A stretch of 64,000 bases of DNA, taken from Amphiura filiformis (Eukaryota; Echinodermata; Ophiuroidea; Amphilepidida; Amphiuridae). The stretch covers positions 26,011,446 to 26,075,445 of the forward strand of contig NC_092640.1 of assembly GCF_039555335.1 (NCBI RefSeq), in the 5' to 3' direction. Below the pieces are notes generated by a model. It had not been told where the DNA came from and did no database searches. It saw nothing but the letters and a program-made list of their open reading frames with translations. This document shows positions 44,475 to 54,840 of this stretch, piece by piece (position 1 is the first letter of the stretch; every line of letters begins with the position of its first letter). Position numbers and translations under genes: made by a program.

Positions 44475-46286
44475 AGATTGCATCCATATACATGCCATGA
44501 TGCCATATCATTTCAAATTTTAAATGAATAGAAATTATTAATCCTAGACCTAGCAAAAGCTGGATTAGGCCTAGCCTAGGCTAGCCTATTTTATATATAA
44601 TTATTATGATATTGAATATTGTATATATTTTATATTGACTTGGGTTTTGTTGCCAGAGTATAAAATTGTTTAACTTTGGTCATAATGTGAACCAGTGAAG
44701 TTTTAGTACCATTCCTGACTTCTGAAATTCAACATTAGTTAAAAAAAGATTGTAAATTTTGTATAGGGCCTGTCTAGTAGGCCTACTGATTTTAGTGTTT
44801 GGTGAAATTTAAAATGTATGCATGAAATTAAATTTCAACAAAACAGTAGCATGCATGCATGTGCTACCATAGTAAACTAGAAAGATAAAATAAATGTATG
44901 GTAAATGTAAATATAAGGCTGACAATAGTGTACGTAGATCTGTAACTTGCTTAAAGTTAATTTGTCAAGTCTCACATGCTCAGTACCAGGTATGTTATGT
45001 TTGTGTAAACAAATACTAACATGGTAAACAGATCTACATTGTACACATGTACATTTTGTTTAAATTTTTAATTTCAAACATTGATTCGTTAATTTAATAT
45101 TTCTATTTTCCAGCAAATTTGGGATCTTACCTGAATGGCAAAATATTGTATATAAATTCATGAATTTATTATGTTGATGTTTTCTGTGTATTATAGTACA
45201 TGCACTTACCAATGTATTGCCATTGATTTGTATTCCTGACCTGATTGAATTTTGTCTGGTTTGGTCACACGTGCGATGTCATGAACATTCCATGAATTTT
45301 GACTGAGTATTTCCTGGCATGCTGATCTGGTGTACATAATATTCCACACAATTATATTCCACAGTAAAAACATGAGAAAAGGTTTGACAGGTACCTTCAG
45401 AAATATAATTTATACTCCATGGAACCAGCTGGATGCCGGATGAGCTGTAGTAGCTCACATGAGTAGCTGTACTGTAGAGTAGTCATGGTAGTGTTTATGT
45501 AAATGCAAACACAATGCATGAAATGATGAATGGAGAGCTTTGAACTCTTGAACTTGGAAACTTGTACTTGTACAAAAATGTGTAGAATCACTCTCATGAC
45601 TGTTGAAACCCATGATTATATCCCGAGTTATACAGTGCTTTGATCTGAGGCTGAAGATGGCTGTACAGTGCAGTAAATTTTAACCAGTATTATCCATGGT
45701 ATTATTGACAAAACGTGTGTAGTCTCGTGTGATTTCTTCGCGTTCCGTTGCATGCAAAAGTTTTCTCCCGCGAAGTCTGATCCAAGTTTGGCCAGATCTA
45801 GCAAGATGATAAATGCATTCCCCTCAGGCAAATGTCCATTAAACTCAATACGAGATGACAAAAACACATAAATGTTACTGTTGGATACATTCCAAAACAT
45901 TAATTAGAATGAAAACAGTTCAAAAGGATCAATCGAACATAGTTGTTTTGGTTCAAACTGACAGTAACCACATGTTCAGCGCACAGCGTAAATTCTGTGA
46001 GCGCCAGGTCAGCGCAATGTAAAATGGCCCCGTACCATGCATTTTAAATTCATCCAATTAAAATGTAACGATCGTTGTGATTGGACAGATGGTTACAGTT
46101 TTGTATGTAAATGAGGTATTTAAACTCGTGACGTAGAGGGGAATACCCCAATTAGCTGGGTTGCTGTATTCTTTTTGAGGGGTGTTTCCATTATTAGAGT
46201 CAGATGGGCTGAAAATAATTGCCTTTTATTTCTTTAAAAATACACAAATTTTAAATTTTACAAACAAAAAGTCGGTTATGAATGAT
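44475..46286. other. 3' region of macro-unit 1
   Basis: About 1.8 kb repeated at 60675-62490. Contains an AGGCCTAGCCTAGG-like palindromic patch (44567-44587), GCATGCATGCATG, and an AATAAA at about 44889 that could serve the recombinase transcript. Minus-strand ORFs 45397-45597 and 45628-45900 have no known domain; the second is frameshifted in the other unit. Near 46075-46125 an inverted CCAAT box (GATTGG) precedes TATTTAAA and GTGACGTAG, a possible promoter (low certainty). Confidence 0.5.
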
Positions 46287-46460
46287 GTTGGTCACCTCGC
46301 GCGTTGTATTATTCGGTCCTTGTGTCATATTTGAGACTTGGTTGTTTTATTCCTCGGAATGCCCCGCGGGCTTCGCCCTTGAGGCATTCCTCGGAATAAA
46401 AACAACCAAGTCTCAAATATGACACAAGGACCTCATAATACAACGCGCTCGGTTACCAAC
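46287..46460. repeat. Terminal palindrome of macro-unit 1 (174 bp)
   Basis: GTTGGTCACCTCGCGCGTTG to CAACGCGCTCGGTTACCAAC, nearly symmetric. The arms include GGTCCTTGTGTCATATTTGA and GGAATGCC, and the tip is GC-rich (CCGCGGGCTTCGCCC). Unit 2 starts 7 nt downstream. Confidence 0.92.
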
Positions 46461-46539
46461 CTCTAATTCATAACCTCCGCGTATCACACCACAAGTGCAC
46501 CCCAATCAAATTGCTTGTTACACGATACACGCACACAGG

Positions 46540-46575
46540 CGCGGAGGTTATTGATATCCATCAATGACCTCCGCG
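46540..46575. promoter_or_regulatory. 36-bp palindrome, candidate recombinase site (unit 2)
   Basis: Identical to 36103-36138 in unit 1. Immediately downstream, the ATTTGCATAC of units 1 and 3 is shortened by three bases (ATTTATAC). Confidence 0.45.
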
Positions 46576-46953
46576 TCTTCATTTATACATGTACGATGAC
46601 GTAGTATGGCAACAAGCGGCAGATTTACTTGATTTGGGCCCTGAATCTGATTAAAAATTCGCTAGCGCCAAATTCAAAATGGCGACTAGTGCCAAAAAGT
46701 AGACAAACCAAGCGACTTGGGCGACATCTCCCGAGCAACCAAAGTGTGAACAATATCGAGAATTTAATGCTAGAAATATCCATAATACACTAAATGAGAA
46801 TAACACGGTATATTTAAAATAACCCACATACCCTTGTTGTATCATGACCAGGAAAATAATAAAAATATTACCACTGAAATCATGAGTTTTGTCCGGGTTT
46901 TATTTCCATAGTGATTTTGTTCCACTCGTAAGCTTCCCGACATCCGAAGCAAT

Positions 46954-47248
46954 ATGGAGCCGGTATCCGAAACCGAAGATAATAATCTTAGTTTTCCAGA
47001 GCTTTTTACCGGTTTTGAGCTAGATAATCTCTGGGAGTCTTGGGACAATGACGCAGTTTTAACATCCATGCTAGATTTGAATCCTATTCCGGCTCAAAAT
47101 GACCAGAAGAATGAGGAAAACTCGGCTCCATCGCCCAAGAAAGCACGATTCGCTTCATGTAGTGAAGATGATCTGGTAGCGTTGGAAACGGCAAGACATG
47201 AGAAGAAAACAGTAGACTCCACTATATGGGCAGTTCGTTTGATAAAAG
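46954..47248 (+). CDS. Tyrosine recombinase exon 1 (unit 2)
   Basis: Same acidic leader as unit 1, except that residues 16-21 read PELFTGF instead of PEFLPVF, because single bases were gained and lost in the TTTTTACCGG stretch. It ends before a GTAGTT donor in phase 1, which joins exon 2 in frame. Confidence 0.72.
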
Positions 47249-48130
47249 GTAGTTGACACATGATCATAAATCTATGTACTGTGTAGTGATAATTCCACTG
47301 AAAAAGGTTAATCCACACCAAATAAAATCCACAACAAACAAGTAAACACGGACGTAAATACCGCAACATTTTGTATTGGGCTACCCACTCGCGGGTTTGG
47401 CAACCCTGTGTATGTTGTGCGTGTACATCGACGTGCATGTTGATGTGCATGTTTACGTGATTTTGTACACTGGAAATCCTAAATAAGGGACTGTGCAATT
47501 ATAATTATGAGCCCTGTTAGGGAGAGTAAAATCAGAATTTTTTTGACACGACCCTACTCCCCATCCCACTTTTGGGTGATGACCAGAGCAATGAAATTTG
47601 GAACCCAACAATTTTGTCATGTAAAAAAAAAGTCTAAAAAAAGGGGAGGGGGAGAAAACTAGACCTGAGCTGAGACAAATATAAAACTAGAGTAGGCCTA
47701 CGACACCATTTATCACTACAAAAGATAACATTTTGTTTACAAAAATATTAACATGAGTGTAAAACAAAAAACAAAATCAAGCTTAATAAGGCAACAAAAA
47801 ACACCTTGTTCTATGAGTCGACTGACCTTTACAAGTAGGGTCGGTCAGGCTAAAATTACCCAAAATTTTCAAAAAAATATGAAAAATCTGAAATGTTTGG
47901 CATACATATTTTCTACGGAAGATTTACATGATTTTAGCAATTTTATTTTTTAATTCTCCAAAATGCAAATTCTGGGTCGGTCAGGCTCGTAGAACAGGGT
48001 TTTTTTTTGTCGCCTAAATGCGAGTATATGAACAATTTCCTAAAACGCCAATATTTGAAAACTAGGCCTACTGCCCAAATCATTAATCAGTTCTCTTTCT
48101 TTCTTTTGTTTACTTTCATAAATCTTGCAG
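47249..48130 (+). other. Recombinase intron 1 (unit 2)
   Basis: GTAGTT to CTTGCAG, repeat of the unit 1 intron with small homopolymer differences. Confidence 0.65.
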
Positions 48131-49081
48131 AATGGTGCAAATCGATTGACACATCTGACGCTTTCGAGCAACTTCCTGAACCGCAGCTCTGCCAGCTTTT
48201 AAGGAAATTCTATGGAGAAGTTCGCAAAACCAATGGGGAAAAGTACTCAAAGTCCAGCTTATGCAACATTCGTGCTGCAATTCAGCGCTACCTCAGTTCC
48301 CCACCCAACAATCGCAAGATCAACATCTTAAAGGAGAAAGTTTCGCTGCAGCAAACAACGTGTTTGACGGTGGACTAAAAATAGCAAAGCGTAGCGGAGA
48401 AGACAAGACCCAGAGTTATCCAGAAATTTCGGAAGAAGACATGCAACAGTTGTTCGATTCTGATGTCTTTGATATCAATACACCCCTAGGCCTTCAAAGA
48501 TTGGTGTTTTTTAACATCCAATACATGTTCTGTCGACGAGGCCGGGAAGGTCTGCGCACCTTAAAGAAGAATGACTTTGAAGTTCTGAAAGACGCAGCAA
48601 ATAAGGAATATCTCACCTTAAGTTACAACGAGCACCAGAAGAATCACCCCGCAACAATCAATGAGAAATTCAACAGCAAGAAGAAGTTGTATGCAACAGA
48701 AGACATCTTCTGCCCAGTCAAAACATTCAAATCATATGTCTCAAAGCTAAATCCTAAATGTGACGCCCTATATCAGAGGCCTAAGAAATCTGCATCTCCC
48801 AAGAGTTTGACCTGGTACGACAACATGCCCTTAGGTCATAACACTCTGGGATCCATGATGAGGAACATCTCTATAGATGCTAAGCTGAGTAAGATCTACA
48901 CAAACCACTCTATCAGAGCCACAGCGATCAGAGTGTTGTCCCATGCTGGGGTATCCGACAGAATGATATGTAGCCTCTCGGGTCATCGCAATGCAAGCAG
49001 CTTGAGCATCTACTGCAGTGATGCATCTGATGGTCAAAAACATGGTACAGTTGCACGAGCACCTGAAGAAGAGAATGTTGT
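48131..49081 (+). pseudogene. Tyrosine recombinase exon 2 (unit 2), one frameshift
   Basis: Best copy of the recombinase. The first frame (EWCKSID... to KINILK) shifts near 48330 at TCTTAAAGGAG, where one more A would keep it open. From there one frame runs to the end. In the open frame beginning at 48261, catalytic residues are Arg95/Arg99 (RRGREGLRTL), His216 and Arg219 (NHSIRATA), His242 (LSGHRN) and Tyr251 (LSIYCSD): the R...H-x-x-R...H...Y set of tyrosine recombinases, which cut and rejoin DNA through a phosphotyrosine link. The HSIRATA form and RRGRE block point to the Crypton/DUF3504 group rather than phage integrases or DIRS. Exon end and donor as in unit 1. Confidence 0.82.
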
Positions 49082-49478
49082 GTAAAAGAATGGGGATCCG
49101 AGCGGTCGGCGCGTGGGCTGGTTATTTAAAACCAGATTTTAATAGATGGAGGCAAAAATAATCATTACAAATATTTACACTCTAGAAATTGGCTAGTTTT
49201 AGCGTGGTTTTACACCAAAACATTTTCGTGCACATAGACAAATATTAAAACAAAGATAAATCCAAAATGTAAACAGTGTCATATCTGAAGTAAAATTTTG
49301 GATCACTTCAAAGCTGCAAAACTATTTTGAACAGACATTAAGATAAACAAACAAAACAAACCTTTTCTTTCCACAAACAAGACAAAAGTATATATCACAA
49401 GTTCATATCATAAATAAAAGCAATTTATAGTCCGATTTTTCAGTCAAAGTCAGTATAAAAATATAGTTCAGTATTTAG

Positions 49479-50266
49479 TTAGCATGTTATTAATTCTTCT
49501 CTGGCATATATTGGTGGCGAAGATGAAAATCGTGAAACAAATGTCCTCCAGACCGGAATAGAGTTTTCAGATTCTGATGATACGCGTTGTGGTTCAGGTT
49601 CACGATGATAGTCAGTTGCCTTAGAAGAAATATAATTGCACGGAGTACGAGAAGAGATGGGCATCCCAGATGGTGGAGTTGAAATGTCCAAACTCCGTGG
49701 TTGTGATGAATCCATGGTCCTACCTGTACACTTGTCAACAGCTGGGGTGGATGAAGTGACTTGTACTGGTGAACTTGACATTGAAAGTTGTGTAGTTCTG
49801 AACATTGATGATCCATTTGAAGGAATTGTTTTAGCATGTTTAGTGGGTAATTTACTACCAGTGACACAGTTGCCATCACGCCCAGTTATATTTACTGCTT
49901 CTGAAGTCCTTCCTGAAACACTGATAATGTCAAAGACAATAATTTCACCTTGTCCAACACTGGCACGCTTGTGTCTAGGGTTCGGTTTAGCAATTCCTGA
50001 TTTATGAATAAAATGTCTTCTGCATTGTCTGTTCTGGTAACAAATCCATACCCTTTAGTCACGTTAAACCATTTCACAGTTCCCTCAACATTTGTTGCAA
50101 TTATTGGTACAGGTGTATTATCAGGTGAGGTAGAAACACTTGAAGTCGGAGAAACATTCACTGTCTTTGGATTCTTGCATTTGCAAGGCTGCTGATGCAC
50201 AAGTTTATATTCCAGTTCTTTAACTTTGCTTTCCAGTTGCTGTAATCTCTTTAATAAAGTCTCCAT
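49479..50266 (-). pseudogene. Cold-shock-domain protein, copy 3, frameshifted (unit 2)
   Basis: 788 bp instead of 789. GAATAAAATG here has one A fewer than the other copies, so the frame breaks at about codon 86, inside the RNP2 motif (DIFIH becomes DILFI). The first 85 residues and, out of frame, the remaining sequence are otherwise identical. This is the only damaged copy of six. Confidence 0.88.
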
Positions 50267-50739
50267 TGCAAAAACTGATGTTGATATAAAACGATACTAC
50301 TTGGTGATAAAATGAAGAATAATACAGATGACACAGAGCTATTTGTTGACAACAATATATTTATTTTATATGAAAAGTCCTCAAATGCAAAGTGGTGGAG
50401 GTGGTCTAGCAAGGAGCTGGCATGTTGGAGACCAGAGCTAGACTAGCTGACAAAACATCCCAGGTCAAAAACAAAGGGAGCATTATGCTAATTATTAAAT
50501 CTCTACTACAAATTTTATTATCACCAAAACATATAATAACCATAGGCACTGAGTGGCATTGACCTTGTTAAAGAGATGGGTGACCTATGCAAATAAGAGC
50601 AACATGATACTAGAAAGTGGAAAGGTCAACTCACATTACATAATCAGTTTCCAGGCAGAGAACATGAGATAGGCACATGTCTTAAAGCATGACTGGGGTA
50701 AAATTGATGTAAACAAACCTTGACTGAACTTGGAACAAC

Positions 50740-51000
50740 TCATGCATTTTTGAGGAAAGAAACACAAATAATTTGCAATACAAGTAAACTTCCAAAATGA
50801 AAACAACATTTGTCACTTCCAACACATTTATGAGGAAGTATACCTTGATTAATAAGATGACACAAAATAATAGATAAATTAAGATCAGGTGATGACCTTA
50901 ATATAAAGTTTCTAAATTTAGAAGATGGAAGAACATCGTTAGGGATATTTTTAAGTTCTACAATAATCATGTCTTTCAAAATGACATATCCAAACAACAA
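50740..51000 (-). CDS. Short uncharacterised ORF in the module
   Basis: 86 codons on the minus strand, upstream of and co-oriented with the cold-shock gene, starting MLFGYVILKDMIIVELKN. Related 85-codon ORFs occur at 53622-53879 and 59380-59637; the other three modules have one T fewer and lose the frame. Here NIPNDVLPSSK replaces NVLQSDNISK without breaking the frame. No known domain. It may be a chance ORF or an exon of an antisense transcript. Confidence 0.2.
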   Translation of the reverse strand: MLFGYVILKDMIIVELKNIPNDVLPSSKFRNFILRSSPDLNLSIILCHLINQGILPHKCVGSDKCCFHFGSLLVLQIICVSFLKNA

Positions 51001-51961
51001 AACTACTAAACTTTCAAAATATCAAAACAAAACAATGCATAATCAAATTCTGCTGATTGCTATTAATTAAATAAATTGATTGTGTACACAATTAGATCAA
51101 TATTTTTAATGATCCTCAACCAAAAACAATCATAAACCTTTCAGCCAAACAAAATAATATTAATTAGTGACCAAAGTTGATGACCTTACAATGTACGAAT
51201 TTGCACTAAGGGCGCATACTACCAAAAACTTTTCAGGGCACATAACACTATAATAACATAAAAATAATACACATCAAAAAAACAGCTGATCGTTAACAAT
51301 GCAGGGTTTTACATGATTACAGAAATGGTGGATTTGACACCATGCGAAAAGATAAATAAACAAGGAAATTTGGAAAGTTCAAGACATGTCCTTTAGCAGC
51401 CCTATTAATTTTGCGGGAAGAGATCATTAAGATTTTTCAGGCAAACCACACAGAAAATGACCAAGTTTAATGATTGGCGGAGCATACTTCTCCCTAAACA
51501 CAGGCTAGTCCTCTTTAAAAATCATACTGCAGTCACACTCATACAGTTCCTTTAATTCGTTATCTAAATTAACCGTCAAAATTCTGTGCGAAAAATACCC
51601 TAATTTTGTCTCAATTACTCAGCCCAAATTTTGTTACAGAGCCCCCACCGAAGACGATGCCGCCCCGGCATAAAAAGGCTGACTGACACCAACAAAAAGG
51701 GACAAAATTTGGGCTGCTACACATCATGTAACTTAAAAATAATGGGTTAAACAAAACAAGAGTTAACGATCAGTGTAATGACATAATAATAATGATAACA
51801 GCACCAACCAGTACACAATAATAAATGAGCATATAAATTTCTACATATTTCCAAAGGTATAAAAACGATGAAAACAATGTCACTTTACACATTTTGCCAA
51901 CCCATCCCACACAACAAAACAATACTATCCAAAAAACCTCATCCCACTTCTGACACCATTT

Positions 51962-54840
51962 TGTAAAAGAATGGGGATCCGAGCAGTCGGCGCGTGGGCT
52001 GGTTATTTAAAACCAGATTTTAATAGATGGAGGCAAAAATAATCATTACAAATATTTACACTCTAGAAATTGGCTAGTTTTAGCGTGGTTTTACACCAAA
52101 ACATTTTCGTGCACATAGACAAATATTAAAACAAAGATAAATCCAAAATGTAAACAGTGTCATATCTGAAGTAAAATTTTGGATCACTTCAAAGCTGCAA
52201 AACTATTTTGAACAGACATTAAGATAAACAAACAAAACAAACCTTTTCTTTCCACAAACAAGACAAAAGTATATATCACAAGTTCATATCATAAATAAAA
52301 GCAATTTATAGTCCGATTTTTCAGTCAAAGTCAGTATAAAAATATAGTTCAGTATTTAGTTAGCATGTTATTAATTCTTCTCTGGCATATATTGGTGGCG
52401 AAGATGAAAATCGTGAAACAAATGTCCTCCAGACCGGAATAGAGTTTTCAGATTCTGATGATACGCGTTGTGGTTCAGGTTCACGATGATAGTCAGTTGC
52501 CTTAGAAGAAATATAATTGCACGGAGTACGAGAAGAGATGGGCATCCCAGATGGTGGAGTTGAAATGTCCAAACTCCGTGGTTGTGATGAATCCATGGTC
52601 CTACCTGTACACTTGTCAACAGCTGGGGTGGATGAAGTGACTTGTACTGGTGAACTTGACATTGAAAGTTGTGTAGTTCTGAACATTGATGATCCATTTG
52701 AAGGAATTGTTTTAGCATGTTTAGTGGGTAATTTACTACCAGTGACACAGTTGCCATCACGCCCAGTTATATTTACTGCTTCTGAAGTCCTTCCTGAAAC
52801 ACTGATAATGTCAAAGACAATAATTTCACCTTGTCCAACACTGGCACGCTTGTGTCTAGGGTTCGGTTTAGCAATTCCTGATTTATGAATAAAAATGTCT
52901 TCTGCATTGTCTGTTCTGGTAACAAATCCATACCCTTTAGTCACGTTAAACCATTTCACAGTTCCCTCAACATTTGTTGCAATTATTGGTACAGGTGTAT
53001 TATCAGGTGAGGTAGAAACACTTGAAGTCGGAGAAACATTCACTGTCTTTGGATTCTTGCATTTGCAAGGCTGCTGATGCACAAGTTTATATTCCAGTTC
53101 TTTAACTTTGCTTTCCAGTTGCTGTAATCTCTTTAATAAAGTCTCCATTGCAAAAACTGATGTTGATATAAAACGATACTACTTGGTGATAAAATGAAGA
53201 ATAATACAGATGACACAGAGCTATTTGTTGACAACAATATATTTATTTTGTATGAAAAGTCCTCAAATGCAAAGTGGTGGAGGTGGTCTAGCAAGGAGCT
53301 GGCATGTTGGAGACCAGAGCTAGACTAGCTGACAAAACATCCCAGGTCAAAAACAAAGGGAGCATTATGCTAATTATTAAATCTCTACTACAAATTTTAC
53401 TATCACCAAAACATATAATAACCATAGGCACTGAGTGGCATTGACCTTGTTAAAGAGATGGGTGACCTATGCAAATAAGAGCAACATGATACTAGAAAGT
53501 GGAAAGGTCAACTCACATTACATAATCAGTTTCCAGGCAGAGAACATGAGATAGGCACATGTCTTAAAGCATGACTGGGGTAAAATTGATGTAAACAAAC
53601 CTTGACTGAACTTGGAACAACTCATGCATTTTTGAGGAAAGAAACACAAATAATTTGCAATACAAGTAAACTTCCAAAATGAAAACAACATTTGTCACTT
53701 CCAACACATTTATGAGGAAGTATACCTTGATTAATAAGATGACACAAAATAATAGATAAATTAAGATCAGGTGATGACCTTAATATAAAGTTTCTAAATT
53801 TAGAAATGTTGTCACTTTGTAGAACATTTTTAAGCTCTACAATAATCATGTCTTTCAAAATGACATATCCAAACAACAAAACTACTAAACTTTCAAAATA
53901 TCAAAACAAAACAATGCATAATCAAATTCTGCTGATTGCTATTAATTAAATAAATTGATTGTGTACACAATTAGATCAATATTTTTAATGATCCTCAACC
54001 AAAAACAATCATAAACCTTTCAGCCAAACAAAATAATATTAATTAGTGACCAAAGTTGATGACCTTACAATGTACGAATTTGCACTAAGGGCGCATACTA
54101 CCAAAAACTTTTCAGGGCACATAACACTATAATAACATAAAAATAATAAACATCAAAAAAACAGCTGATCGTTAACAATGCAGGGTTTTACATGATTACA
54201 GAAATGGTGGATTTGACACCATGCGAAAAGATAAATAAACAAGGAAATTTGGAAAGTTCAAGACATGTCCTTTAGCAGCCCTATTAATTTTGCGGGAAGA
54301 GATCATTAAGATTTTTCAGGCAAACCACACAGAAAATGACCAAGTTTAATGATTGGCGGAGCATACTTCTCCCTAAACACAGGCTAGTCCTCTTTAAAAA
54401 TCATACTGCAGTCACACTCATACAGTTCCTTTAATTCGTTATCTAAATTAACCGTCAAAATTCTGTGCGAAAAATACCCTAATTTTGTCTCAATTACTCA
54501 GCCCAAATTTTGTTACAGAGCCCCCACCGAAGACGATGCCGCCCCGGCATAAAAAGGCTGACTGACACCAACAAAAAGGGACAAAATTTGGGCTGCTACA
54601 CATCATGTAACTTAAAAATAATGGGTTAAACAAAACAAGAGTTAACGATCAGTGTAATGACATAATAATAATGATAACAGCACCAACCAGTACACAATAA
54701 TAAATGAGCATATAAATTTCTACATATTTCCAAAGGTATAAAAACGATGAAAACAATGTCACTTTACACATTTTGCCAACCCATCCCACACAACAAAACA
54801 ATACTATCCAAAAAACCTCATCCCACTTCTGACACCATTT
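51962..54840 (-). repeat. Cold-shock module 2 of unit 2 (2.88 kb)
   Basis: Complete module with linker 54519-54840, preceded by linker 51640-51961. Confidence 0.9.
52360..53148 (-). CDS. Cold-shock-domain protein, copy 4 (unit 2)
   Basis: Intact 262-residue ORF, same protein as at 39043-39831 (coiled coil, cold-shock domain, Ser/Thr/Pro-rich tail). Confidence 0.88.
   Translation of the reverse strand: METLLKRLQQLESKVKELEYKLVHQQPCKCKNPKTVNVSPTSSVSTSPDNTPVPIIATNVEGTVKWFNVTKGYGFVTRTDNAEDIFIHKSGIAKPNPRHKRASVGQGEIIVFDIISVSGRTSEAVNITGRDGNCVTGSKLPTKHAKTIPSNGSSMFRTTQLSMSSSPVQVTSSTPAVDKCTGRTMDSSQPRSLDISTPPSGMPISSRTPCNYISSKATDYHREPEPQRVSSESENSIPVWRTFVSRFSSSPPIYAREELITC

Larger units (their letters stand above)
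36031..46460 (+). mobile_element. Crypton-type macro-unit 1 (two nested cold-shock modules)
   Basis: First of three head-to-tail units that share nearly identical sequence from TCATAACCTCCGCG onward. It holds recombinase exon 1 (36521), exon 2 (37696) and exon 3 (44060) with two antisense cold-shock modules in intron 2, a ~1.8-kb 3' region and a terminal palindrome. Offset to unit 2 is 10437 bp. Calling it Crypton-derived rests on the recombinase type; terminal structure and mobility are not proven. Confidence 0.75.
49081..51961 (-). repeat. Cold-shock module 1 of unit 2 (2.88 kb)
   Basis: Repeat of 38645-41521. It has two private changes: a one-base deletion in the cold-shock ORF and a replaced ~30-bp segment at about 50921-50952. 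Confidence 0.9.
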
